Source: Parietichytrium sp. I65-24A
Taxonomy: Eukaryota > Sar > Bigyra > Thraustochytrida > Thraustochytriidae
Length of the DNA stretch: 64,000 bases
Direction: 5' to 3'
Assembly: GCA_012862575.1 (NCBI GenBank)
Contig: BLSF01000076.1
Location: 62,001 to 126,000 of the forward strand
Under the pieces are notes generated by a model. The model did no database searches. It had not been told where the DNA came from and worked only from the letters and a program-made list of their open reading frames with translations. Each line of letters starts with the position of its first letter. Position 1 is the first letter of the stretch. The translations under genes were made by a program, and so were the position numbers. This document shows, piece after piece, positions 20,506 through 30,113 of the stretch.

Positions 20506-21153
20506 ATGGCGCCCGCAGAAGATGAACGTACGCGTCGCGCAGAGTCCGCAGCGCGTACACTCCGCAGGCTGCGCTCTGAGTTTGAGCGCGCGGAACGGCG
20601 CATGCTGCCCGTGTGGCGCGGGCCGGAATCGCATTTTGGCACATTTGGCAGGCCCATGCCCTCACAGCATCTCCCTCTCAACAGCGCGTACAGGCTGGCG
20701 CGCGACTGTGGGGTACGCGCTACGGAGAAACATCGTACCCCGCAGCGGCGAGGACACGGACACTCGGAAAGTGCTTGTTTGTGTGGCATTGGTGAGAGTC
20801 ACTCTGGTGGAACGGGGAAAGTTAACAGGGATGGAAGAATGGGAGATGATTGCGAGGGCGAATTGGACCATGCGATGACGGGAGAGGAAGTCAAGAGCAG
20901 AGCTGGAGCGCTTAAAGTATGCGAAAGAAAGGACGCTGCCACGCAGACTGCGAGAGATGAAGAGACGCAGACGGAAGAGCCACCTCGGGGAGGAGGCAAG
21001 CAGACGCAGACGCAGACGCAGATGGAAAGGCAGGGAGACAAGAACGCCGCTTTGGACGAGACCATAAGCCAAGTTACGGTGAGCGAAGACGACATTGATC
21101 GGCTTGAGCAAGCCATATTGGACACGCACGCGAGACTGCGAAGGTTTTTTTAA
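20506..21153 (+). CDS. Small TQT-motif protein, unknown, possible LC8 (dynein light chain) ligand
   Basis: One uninterrupted frame of 215 residues from the ATG at 20506. Residues 1-35 form a charged helix (RRAESAARTLRRLRSEFERAERR). The middle is polar and probably disordered. Residues 146-171 carry repeated TQT tripeptides, including KQTQT (165-169), which fits the [KR]xTQT motif recognised by the dynein light chain LC8. The last 30 residues (about 181-213) form a short amphipathic helix, a common neighbour of LC8 sites. I do not recognise the family. The reality of the gene is not certain: the sequence could be read with a short intron, and the other strand is also partly open. Confidence 0.45.
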   Translation: MAPAEDERTRRAESAARTLRRLRSEFERAERRMLPVWRGPESHFGTFGRPMPSQHLPLNSAYRLARDCGVRATEKHRTPQRRGHGHSESACLCGIGESHSGGTGKVNRDGRMGDDCEGELDHAMTGEEVKSRAGALKVCERKDAATQTARDEETQTEEPPRGGGKQTQTQTQMERQGDKNAALDETISQVTVSEDDIDRLEQAILDTHARLRRFF

Positions 21154-21391
21154 TGAGATTAATGACTTGCACCTCCCGCCACTAGAAATGATGATGATGT
21201 CGGTGACGATGATGATGCCGCGACACAAGGCGAGGTATGGCGGCATTCAAGCTGTACTGAGCTGTTAACCTTTTTTTTTCAAAAATTCTAAATTGTAATG
21301 TTCATACGATTGTGCCAAGAAGGGTGAGGAAGATTGAACAGGGGTATTACTCGGTGCGGGACCCGCCCCAACCTAACCCCAAGCCAAATCA

Positions 21392-21549
21392 GCGGCTTCT
21401 TCACACACAGTCTCTTAGAATAGGCACGGAAGAAGCAAGGTGCTGCGGAATCTAAGAAGACGCCGCGCTTGCGGCTTCTTCACACACAGTCTCTTAGAAT
21501 AGGCACGGAAGAAGCAAGGTGCTGCGGAATCTAAGAAGACGCCGCGCTT
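21392..21549. repeat. Identical 79-bp tandem duplication over the receptor gene's 3' end
   Basis: Copies 21392-21470 and 21471-21549 appear identical. The second copy contains the last codons and stop of the GPCR-like gene on the minus strand. The first is therefore in its 3' untranslated region. Identity implies a very recent event. Confidence 0.97.
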
Positions 21550-24500
21550 CCTTTGCTAAAGAAGGTCATGTTACTCCCCACTTTGGTATTCGAAGTGGAA
21601 GTGTATATATTTTGCGGCATTGGTTTCTGTAGGTCGTACAGTCTGGGGATGAACAACACCAGCAAGATGGCGGTGTTTCCTGTGAATGTCAGCACGGCGA
21701 CAAAGGATATCAGGGAAGACGTGTCATCAATGGCGTTCGTCAGCACAAGGTTCAGAAACCCGAACAAAAAGACGTTATAGACGGAAATGACGATTTGGCG
21801 ACTGTCGTTTGCTTGCAATACTTCCACATTGCGAACGCCCCAGGCTATGTACATTCCAGTGATTAAAACGACAGAAAAGACGGAGATCAAAATCGACACG
21901 AAGATGTTCTGGTGTTGAGAACTGCAGCGCGCACGAAGTGGGACATGCACAAGCTGGTGCTCTTCATCAACATACTTCACTCCCGGCTCGAACTCCACTT
22001 GTATTGGGGAGGCGATTGCCCATAGAAGCAGAAAAGCGCCGTTCACCATTGCCATTTGGAAGATCGTTCTCATGATCGCGAAATCGGAGATTCGAAGATG
22101 CCTAACTCGGCTTGAAAATAGTCTCTGAACCCTTCGTGCCTTCATGAGCAAGGACCCAAACACGAAGACGAAGCCAAAGGCTAGTAAAGAAATCCTGAGG
22201 TGGCAAATTGAGTACGCTGCCTCTTTGCAGCAGTCATTGCCATACTCCAAGCATGCATAGTCCGGCTGCAAATTTTCCGCGCTGTCCCACACAACCGAGA
22301 GATTGAAGGTTGCGGAGTCTTGGCAAGCGTTCACGGTCTCTGGAGATGTGACCATAGAGATCAAATATATGTATATTAACATGCTCCCAAAGATCAACAT
22401 CAGGTTAATTCGGGGGCTACTGAGCCGCACTGCTTTCTTCCTTCTGAACACCACGTTGAACACAGCCAAGCTGATCGAAATAACGATGCCGCAAGCTCCA
22501 AGCCCGGCTGGTAGTCGCTGCGCCAAGTAGTCCAGTTTCTCAAATTCGTAAATGTGCCCCAGTTCACTGCATGAAACCAAAATATCAATAGTTGCGTGTA
22601 CGGAGCTTTGCGACACGCTTGCGGAAAGGTCCGTGGCAACAAATTCAAGCTCCAAGGTTAATGTGCCCAGCCCATCACAATACACGTCCTCGATTACAAA
22701 GTTGGCGCGGTTCGCCTCGAGAACAAGCTCGAACCCGCTGGAGACTGGAACATATTTGTCCTCATTCTTCATAGACACAGATGCGAGAGAAGGAAGCTTG
22801 GTGACGCGAAGCATGACAGGCTCCTGGTCGACTTCGAGAACGTGAACCGCGAATTCGAAAGTCTTCTTGGACATATTCATCTTCGCCGTGTGGCCACTGC
22901 TCACCACGGCGCCAGAGGCGAGCTCAAAGTAGAGTTCAGGAGGGTCAGGTTCGGCCGAGATAGCTATTGACACCGTGCCTCCCACGGACTCGCGCAGTTT
23001 GTCGCCTCCGCAGTCATACGATGAAAAGGTGAACGTGTCACTTCCGAAGTGGTTCTCGTTCGGGATGTAGCGAACTTTGTGATTCGGGTATCTCAGCATC
23101 GCCGGTTGAGCGTCTAGAGCCCCATAAACCTTGATGTAATCAATGTAGTTCCAGTCAGAGATACCTGTCTCGTCAGAGGTATCCAAGTGTATTCTCACGT
23201 CAGTCGACATGAAAAATGGCCTGCATAGGGTTGGGGCGAAACGACTGTACAGGCCGCGCGCAGTGAATTGGGAGTTCAACAATTGATTCGGGGATCCAGT
23301 GTACATGTCCTGCCACTGCCCATTTGGATCTCTCACTTGTATGGCGACCACTGCGCCTGCGCCTCTAGAGGTGCCAATTTCTACTTTGATGATAAATGTC
23401 GGGGTATCAAATCCAACCTCAATATATTCCGTCCAAGGCGGATTGCCTTTGGTGTATCCTTCATGCTGGCTGAAGTTGAACGCATATTCTGGTCCGAGAC
23501 CTGTGGCTGTTGAACTCCCCATATAAGCACTTCCAATGTACCCTTTTGACAATGGCGACCAAACTGCATTTTCCAGCTTAAAGATTTCGTCGACCGTGAG
23601 ATTCGTCACTCGAACCGGCCATTCTTGCATCTCCGACGCTGCCTCAATGCTGCAATTAGACGGGAAGTTTTCGCCCACCATCCAGCACCGCTGCAGGTTA
23701 CTATTCTCGTCAAAAGTGTACATCGGCTGAATCTCCACAGCGTACGACGCGTTGGGATAAACGCCATCCATCTCTTTTATGATTGCCAGCACAGGGAGCG
23801 TGCTAGCAGTTTCATTTTCTTCTTGGATCGTTATTTTCACGTTGACGTAGTCGCCGACCTCCCAATACGGCCCTCTCTTGTCGGAACACTCCTTGTCCTG
23901 TACGTCTCCACAAGATGGGCGCCCGAGCACATTGACAGGATGGTATCCCGTGCTTGGGAGCTGCCCCCAGAAAGAAGAAACGCCCAAGACACGGCTAGCG
24001 TACTGTGAGATGATATTGCCCATTCGATACATTTCATATGCCTCGGAAATCTCTGAGATGCTATTCCCGTCCTCGTCCACCAGGTGAAGCTTTCCGTGTA
24101 GTGGTAGTTCCGTTATGACAACCCCAAACGCGCCCTCCGAGTCACTGGCATTCAGCGTAATCAGAATTCCCTCCAGATCGTCTTCTTTGATGGAAAGGTC
24201 CGAGTCTGACAGGGTAGGCAGATCGTCAACACCTTCTATGCTAATTACAAAGGTAAGCTCTTCGCTTTGAAGCCATGGATACTTTCTCGACTGGTAAATA
24301 ACAGCGAAGCTGTCCACTGCGGTTCCATACAAGTCTTTTTGTGGATTGTAATAAACGGTTCCATCCGGATGTTCGACGAGTGTGTTGGCTGCGTTGAAGT
24401 ATACCTCCAATGCAACATCCTTCGGACTGTCTCCAAACACGTAGGTCTGCTGGTTGTACGGCGCAGCCTGTTGCAAGGTACCTCTTGTCGGCAGTTTTGT

Positions 24501-25856
24501 GAGGATGACATCTGGCACGTCACCTGAAGGTGTAAAGCACCCGAAGTAAATTGTTCGCAGAAACGCCCCGGAGTCCTCAACAAGAGAAACAGTCCTCACA
24601 TTTCCGTCTTCGGGTTCATAGAGCTGCGGTCCCAGGTAAGGCCAGATTTGGTAAGAGTGAGCGTCGATGCTTGAGCTGGGCACGAACGAAAACCAGGTAG
24701 GCTCGCTGAAGTTTTCTGCTGTCTGAAAATAAACAGAGTGCGTGGCGAGTGACACTGTCTCGTTTTCTGCGATCGCACCGAGATTATCCCCGCTCTTCGT
24801 GTATAATAGCAGCGACCCATTCTGTGGCGCGTCAGATATTGTGATGGAGGATGAGTTTAGATTCCCAGCGAACTCAAGCTTTGTCACAGCGTTGGGTAAA
24901 GCGAAGCCTGTTAGCGGGATGAGAGGGTCAAGGGTGTGGGTGACATCCGGGTACGGAACATCCGCCGGAACTGGTAAAGGGATTGCAAAGGGGGTGACTT
25001 CAGGGCATCCATCGACGTAATTGGAGTTGACCCATCCCGAGCCAAAGCCATAGTCGTCGTTCATTTTCCCTAACAGGAGGTCATAGTCTGACCCTGCAGA
25101 GCCGCTGTTCTTGGCTCGCTTTCGTCCGGTTATCTCGCATGTGTCACCTTGCAACCCGTCCGTAAGATCATCGCAGAAGACCTCAAAATCGTAGTGTAGC
25201 ACGATTGGAAGGTCGCTTGCGGAGACATTCAAAGGCCTCTGCATCAACTCTATAATTTGACTCTGCGACAGCGCCTCCGAGAACAGTGACAGCTCGTCAA
25301 TGATGCCGTAAAAAGCTTTCGCGGGATCAGCCGTGACAACGGAAGTCAGGCGAGTATAAGCATGGACGCCAATGTAGAAGGTGGCAGTGTCATCCCTCAG
25401 ACTCCTTTGGTCTCCTAAAAGTTTCGAGCAAACGACGACTCCATTGATGTATATTGTGAGCTGGCCATTTTTCAATGTGACAGCGTAAAAATTCCACTGC
25501 GATATGTCAAATTCACTGATCAATTCCACGTCATAGGTATGCTGTGCCCCAAAGACGTATGCGTACCACTGAATGAAAGGTTGAAAAAAGTTAGCATCAG
25601 CCGCGGTCGTCCAGCTCAGAGGCACTCGTTGGTCTTCAAGATTGTTGTCGCGCTGTATTGCCCAGAAGGTGAAGGTTATTTCATCGTCTACATCGCGCAT
25701 CCCCACGTCCTCAAAGTCAATAAACCCTTTCGAGATCGCCGCGATAGGATTCCCTCCCTGGAAGTCGAGTGCATAGCCGTATCGCGCGGAGCAGCACCGG
25801 AGCTGCGCGAGCACAATGACAATCGCGCTCCTGAAAATGGCGCAAGAGAGCGCCAT
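21531..25856 (-). CDS. Class C (GABA-B type) seven-helix receptor with LamG, cadherin-like and F5/8C-like ectodomain
   Basis: One exon, 1441 residues from the ATG at 25856, beginning with a signal peptide (hydrophobic to about residue 20). The ectodomain starts with a LamG/concanavalin-like fold (about 28-205). Repeats of cadherin-like type follow, one around 570-600 (SDSEGAFGVVITELPLHGKLHL). A discoidin or F5/8C-like lectin fold lies at about 765-912, then another YIPNENHFGSDTFTF-type repeat. Seven helices lie at about 1118-1404. The third helix reads FGFVFVFGSLLMKARRVQRLF, the hallmark of class C GPCRs, and the last reads NTAILLVLFIPRLYDL. Cysteines before helix 3 and in loop 2 could form the usual disulphide. 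The Venus-flytrap ligand domain of animal class C receptors is absent. It probably sits in the plasma membrane and senses a carbohydrate or matrix ligand through G proteins. Confidence 0.85.
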   Translation of the reverse strand: MALSCAIFRSAIVIVLAQLRCCSARYGYALDFQGGNPIAAISKGFIDFEDVGMRDVDDEITFTFWAIQRDNNLEDQRVPLSWTTAADANFFQPFIQWYAYVFGAQHTYDVELISEFDISQWNFYAVTLKNGQLTIYINGVVVCSKLLGDQRSLRDDTATFYIGVHAYTRLTSVVTADPAKAFYGIIDELSLFSEALSQSQIIELMQRPLNVSASDLPIVLHYDFEVFCDDLTDGLQGDTCEITGRKRAKNSGSAGSDYDLLLGKMNDDYGFGSGWVNSNYVDGCPEVTPFAIPLPVPADVPYPDVTHTLDPLIPLTGFALPNAVTKLEFAGNLNSSSITISDAPQNGSLLLYTKSGDNLGAIAENETVSLATHSVYFQTAENFSEPTWFSFVPSSSIDAHSYQIWPYLGPQLYEPEDGNVRTVSLVEDSGAFLRTIYFGCFTPSGDVPDVILTKLPTRGTLQQAAPYNQQTYVFGDSPKDVALEVYFNAANTLVEHPDGTVYYNPQKDLYGTAVDSFAVIYQSRKYPWLQSEELTFVISIEGVDDLPTLSDSDLSIKEDDLEGILITLNASDSEGAFGVVITELPLHGKLHLVDEDGNSISEISEAYEMYRMGNIISQYASRVLGVSSFWGQLPSTGYHPVNVLGRPSCGDVQDKECSDKRGPYWEVGDYVNVKITIQEENETASTLPVLAIIKEMDGVYPNASYAVEIQPMYTFDENSNLQRCWMVGENFPSNCSIEAASEMQEWPVRVTNLTVDEIFKLENAVWSPLSKGYIGSAYMGSSTATGLGPEYAFNFSQHEGYTKGNPPWTEYIEVGFDTPTFIIKVEIGTSRGAGAVVAIQVRDPNGQWQDMYTGSPNQLLNSQFTARGLYSRFAPTLCRPFFMSTDVRIHLDTSDETGISDWNYIDYIKVYGALDAQPAMLRYPNHKVRYIPNENHFGSDTFTFSSYDCGGDKLRESVGGTVSIAISAEPDPPELYFELASGAVVSSGHTAKMNMSKKTFEFAVHVLEVDQEPVMLRVTKLPSLASVSMKNEDKYVPVSSGFELVLEANRANFVIEDVYCDGLGTLTLELEFVATDLSASVSQSSVHATIDILVSCSELGHIYEFEKLDYLAQRLPAGLGACGIVISISLAVFNVVFRRKKAVRLSSPRINLMLIFGSMLIYIYLISMVTSPETVNACQDSATFNLSVVWDSAENLQPDYACLEYGNDCCKEAAYSICHLRISLLAFGFVFVFGSLLMKARRVQRLFSSRVRHLRISDFAIMRTIFQMAMVNGAFLLLWAIASPIQVEFEPGVKYVDEEHQLVHVPLRARCSSQHQNIFVSILISVFSVVLITGMYIAWGVRNVEVLQANDSRQIVISVYNVFLFGFLNLVLTNAIDDTSSLISFVAVLTFTGNTAILLVLFIPRLYDLQKPMPQNIYTSTSNTKVGSNMTFFSKGSAASS

Positions 25857-27575
25857 GTTCACACAGTCGTACTCACGCTCCTCAGCGAGAGCAAACTGCT
25901 GGTGACACCAAGGCGGCTTCGCAAAGTTTGTGCTTTGTCTCAGAGAAAGGTACTCAGTACACCACTAGGAATTTCAGTCGAAATCTCGAGCCAAAAAGTT
26001 TATTGAAAAGAATAGCTCGGTGACACCAAGGAATGTATGTTGTGGCCGTTGCTCATCGCTCCGACTCGGGGCTAACGCGTTTTTATGATGATGTGTCGTC
26101 CTTGTGTGAATTGTGCAACAGCTTGTGCAAGACTGGTGAAGGTCGGAATTTATCCCTTCCAACGCGTGTGTCTCTCTGACGGTCAGTATTCTGCCAGTAT
26201 GGACGTCGATTCTCTCGTAGTTATCATCGAAAGACAAACTTGGTAGTCGACTAGATTCGTTTTCATGCTTTCGCGACGTAAGGATTGCCGAACATTTTGG
26301 ACCAATACACAACCGTCACATTCTGAGCCGTCTGTGACGATTTTTTTGGCCCTAGTGTCTCGAGGAAAGTCAAGAGTCACCAGGTGTCTCGCACGACAAC
26401 GAAAAAGTTTACTTTGATGGGCTCAAGAGTAGCCCTAGCTTAGTAGGGAGCCGGCGGTGCCACCACTCTCAAGACCAAAATTCCTCATCTTCTGACCTGA
26501 GTGCGAATGTAAAATTCAATCAGTCCAACCTGCAAGCAACTCAAGCGTTATTGCACCACTCGTCTTTTTTACAAATCAACATTCACAGTCAATCTCTTCA
26601 GAATTCAGAACATTAGATTCTAATCGACATGCATTCCAGAGATTCCAGAGGCAGAACAACTCGACTAGCATGCACAATTCTCGCGCCATCACCTCACGAG
26701 CAGTGTTTCCCGGTATTATTGACGCATGCAATCGTCACGCTCCCTTAAGTTGACATTTCGTAATCACTTTTAACGGTCACGATAATTTGACGGTTGGCCA
26801 AGGAATGCACCGAGATTCCCGGAATCTCGGAGTAATTCATTCACTCACTCATTTACCGCGGCTCTTGACCTCTTGAGGACTGTTGGACTTGCGAAGCAAA
26901 GAAAATCACACTGCTTCCGACACGAGCCTGAGTAGTGTCATGATCATCATGATCATCATGGCATCAGGATGCATCTTATCATAATGATTCCTGAGTCCGT
27001 AACGGTAACAACGGGAACCTCTGCGAACAGAATGAACCCAAACTCTTGAATCGAAAGGGGAAAGCGAAGATAAGCTGAGTCGAAATGGCTTCCGACCAGG
27101 ATGGCTGAAGAGAAGAAGAGACAAGCTCCGTTTTCAGAGCCAGCCGCCAGGAAGAATTAAAATTAAACCGCTCACACATGCGCACTTGTGTTCGTGGCCA
27201 TAGTGGCCATGCAAGATTGACTGCGAAAAAAGACGCGGGAAAGCATCCCTCTACAAATACAGAGAACTCAGACTCTCAGAATCTTCAGAATTCAGAAAGA
27301 CTGGCTCTCCATTTTCATTCCCATATTTCTTCCCTCCGCACATTTCCCTCACCTTTCTTCCCTGCGGAACCCAAAACACTCTCCAAATCCGCACCCAGAA
27401 GTCTCGCCCGGGCTTGCCCGCTGTGCGCGGCATACGCGTCACTGATACGTTAACGGCACACAACTGACCGTTAACGCTCGGTGACTCACCAAAGTGACGG
27501 TCCACTAACCAACCAACCAACGAACGACTGACTCGCCGTCATAACGGTTCTGAACGGACTTAACGGCTACTACCC
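25857..27575. other. Intergenic region, no gene supported
   Basis: Between the receptor start and the IQ-motif gene start, divergent. A frame at 25974-26312 on the minus strand is open but has no ATG. There is a perfect 10-bp inverted repeat at 26810-26830, GAATTCAGAA motifs near 26598 and 27288, and AACC/AACG repeats just before 27540. Probably two promoters. Confidence 0.55.
26810..26830. repeat. Perfect 10-bp inverted repeat with 1-nt spacer
   Basis: CCGAGATTCC, one C, then GGAATCTCGG. It could form a hairpin or bind a dimeric regulator. It lies midway between two divergent genes. Confidence 0.9.
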
Positions 27576-29786
27576 ATGGAGTGGGTCGTGGCCGGGGTGT
27601 CCGCGCGCGGACTATCGGGACTATCGGCCGGCGAGTACCGTGTGTCCGCGCGCGCGACTCTCTCCGACGGCCGCTCGCGAGGCGTGCATTTCCTCTCTGG
27701 CGAGAGACATCGCGTCGGCGATCTCTACTTCCCCACCGCGGACCCGACCGCACGCCACTGGGTCCGCGCGGACTCAGACTCAGAACACACAGTCCCCGCC
27801 GCGGACAACGCCAAACATCAATCTTCTTCTTCTTCTTCTTCACAAGACGACGAGCGCGGACCCTGGCGCGTACGGGACGTCATCGTCCGCGTCCCAGGTG
27901 TGGGCACGGCGCGCATATCCGCGTGGCATACGCAGGACTGGCACGCTCTCACGCGAAGGGACGGGGACGATGCCGATGCGGAGACGTACGCGGATGGAGG
28001 TGCGCGGACACGCGCGCAGGTGAAGCTGGTCGTGAGGCAGGTGGCGTCTGCGAGGCAGGAGACAGAGCGACGGGAACGCAGACTGAGAATGCAGAGGGCG
28101 CAGATGCAACTGGACATGCTGAGAAGCGTGCCGGCGGAGAAACTCTTCGCGTGGGAGCAGAGGCGCAAAGATCGAGCGGCGGCGAGTATACAACGATCGT
28201 GGCGAAGCGCTAAGGCCACGGAAGAAATATTGCGCCGCGAGAATGAATTACATGGATTTCATGAATTACATGAATTGCAGAAACAGCAGCAACATGAGCA
28301 CGGCGGCCAGAAACAATATCAATCTCAGAACAAAACACAGATCTCGAAGCAATACTTGAATCGAACTGGCCGAAATCAAGATGGCCAAGAGCATGGACGC
28401 GGAATAGGGCGAACTGGCTTGCCGGGGAAGATCGCAAAGGATGGCCTCAGGCTCAGGCTCAGGCTCACGGAGGAGGACTTTGAGGACCTTGATGACGGGG
28501 ATGTTGGCCACCTGGGGGATGGCGAAGAGAAACAGGACCCTGCGCTTGCAGTGGCAGATGACGCGGATGATGTGAGCGATTCGGCGGAGTGGGTACAAAG
28601 GATGAGGCAGATTGACGACTCGGTCACCAAGGAGGCCCACGAGGCATTGCGCGAAAGGCATGCCAGCGTGCAGGAGAGCTATCAATACCTGCTGGAGCAG
28701 ACCAGGCAGATCGCCGGGCGATGGGCTAGGTTCGAGGCTGAGCAGGCAGTTGCGGGCGACCGAGAGCGGCGCGTGAAGAAGGCGATGAGGAGATGTGATC
28801 TCTTGACGGAGAAATTGGGCGAAGCGGGCGGCAAGTCTCTCGGGCTCCTTCGGCCCGCCGTTCGACCGGAGGAGAGTGGGACCGATGCTGATAAGGCCAG
28901 CGATGAGAGCGCGATTCGCCTGGAGAGATGGAAGCTGTCTCGCAATCCGAGGGTGCTGCAAGAGGCCACTGCCCACCACCACGCCACTCTGGAGAATTAC
29001 AGCCTCGGAAAGGAGTGGTGGCGGGTCAGGCTCGGACACGAGGAGAAGGATATCCGGACGTTGAAAGCGGACTCTGCTCCATGGCGCTTCCCGTACGAGA
29101 TAAAGGACGAAATTGGGCCTCAGGCTTCCGATTTGTCGCGTTGGTGGATTGCGCACGTGAGCAAGGATTCCAGCCTTGCAGACGCCATCGTCAAAACCTC
29201 GCGCGATGCTGGAAACGGCACTGATTTAGTGGACGATATTATTGACCGAGAGGCGACGCGTCTTGTGAGCGAGGTGGAGCAAAAGATGAGAGAGCGAGAG
29301 AGCCCGCTGCTTGCAGCTGCCCTTAGCTGCCCACCACATCGTTATTATAAATTGCGCGAGCTGCTGCGGGGCAAGACAGCGCGGAGAAAAGATGAGAGGG
29401 AAGGACCACGTTCGCCGTTGAAGGCGACTGTGATCAGCTCAAGTCCTCGGGGGCACATTGCGAATGGACGATCATCCCCAAGGCGCGCCACATCGCCGCG
29501 GCGCCCTGCATCACCTCCTCTGAATTCCGGCTCGCTTGAGAATTCTGGCGCAGCTTATAATGGAGGCAAGGTGAGACAGGCGAAGAGAGGCAAGCGCAAA
29601 TCTAAGCGCTCAAACAAGAAAGAGGAGGCTATGGCAGCTCATATTGATGCTCTTGAGGAGCAGGTAGCAATTCTGAGAGCCCAAGCAGCGCAGCGTGAGC
29701 TCTCACAACTCAAAGATTCTCTCCGCAGCGGTTCTGAACTTGATGCAAGGCAAACTGGCGACGGTCAGACGCTCAGCGAAGTATAA
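27576..29786 (+). CDS. IQ-motif coiled-coil protein, unknown
   Basis: One exon, 736 residues. The N-terminal 150 residues are an unrecognised domain with a serine run near residue 90. Residues about 150-225 form a long Arg/Gln/Glu-rich helix ending in an IQ-like calmodulin-binding motif (RAAASIQRSWRSAKA, about 199-213). The middle section is charged and helical, with an acidic patch near 300-325. A basic, Ser/Pro-rich stretch (about 610-675, SPR repeats) precedes a last short coiled coil (IDALEEQVAILRAQAAQRELSQL). Such proteins are often cytoskeletal, axonemal or basal-body components, but that is inference. No known family is recognised. Confidence 0.7.
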   Translation: MEWVVAGVSARGLSGLSAGEYRVSARATLSDGRSRGVHFLSGERHRVGDLYFPTADPTARHWVRADSDSEHTVPAADNAKHQSSSSSSSQDDERGPWRVRDVIVRVPGVGTARISAWHTQDWHALTRRDGDDADAETYADGGARTRAQVKLVVRQVASARQETERRERRLRMQRAQMQLDMLRSVPAEKLFAWEQRRKDRAAASIQRSWRSAKATEEILRRENELHGFHELHELQKQQQHEHGGQKQYQSQNKTQISKQYLNRTGRNQDGQEHGRGIGRTGLPGKIAKDGLRLRLRLTEEDFEDLDDGDVGHLGDGEEKQDPALAVADDADDVSDSAEWVQRMRQIDDSVTKEAHEALRERHASVQESYQYLLEQTRQIAGRWARFEAEQAVAGDRERRVKKAMRRCDLLTEKLGEAGGKSLGLLRPAVRPEESGTDADKASDESAIRLERWKLSRNPRVLQEATAHHHATLENYSLGKEWWRVRLGHEEKDIRTLKADSAPWRFPYEIKDEIGPQASDLSRWWIAHVSKDSSLADAIVKTSRDAGNGTDLVDDIIDREATRLVSEVEQKMRERESPLLAAALSCPPHRYYKLRELLRGKTARRKDEREGPRSPLKATVISSSPRGHIANGRSSPRRATSPRRPASPPLNSGSLENSGAAYNGGKVRQAKRGKRKSKRSNKKEEAMAAHIDALEEQVAILRAQAAQRELSQLKDSLRSGSELDARQTGDGQTLSEV

Positions 29787-30113
29787 AGATGAAGTGTACG
29801 AATGTTCAGGAAAGTGTGCGTTGGCCGAAGCCTTCGTGGGCTGGGGGGCTTTCAAGTGTTTTGTTTGTCGATGTGAATTAGTTAGAATCTTTAATATTAA
29901 GTACAATGTGTTCAATCAATGACTCCGAATCCTTGAATATCTATCTACCTTGAACTCGAAGAGAACGAATCTGGAAAATCATGGAATCGACTGAGAGGCT
30001 CAGCCGTCCTACGTGTGAAACAGAAAAAAGAACCTTTTATAAACAAAAAGAGCCGAAGTGGCAACCCAGCAGCAATTGGAAGACGTAGGGAGAGGAGGAC
30101 GATGATTCCTCTT
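29787..30113. other. Short intergenic region between convergent genes
   Basis: 327 bp between two stop codons on opposite strands. AT-rich, no gene seen; probably both 3' ends. Confidence 0.6.

Noticed and set aside
25974-26312. 112-codon frame upstream of the receptor gene
   Set aside because: No ATG and no helix or domain; possibly a decayed relative of a neighbour, but unsupported.
28266-29156. Long open frame on the minus strand within the IQ-motif gene
   Set aside because: It is antisense to a coherent coding frame with a coiled coil and IQ motif, has no recognisable domain, and is explained by codon bias.
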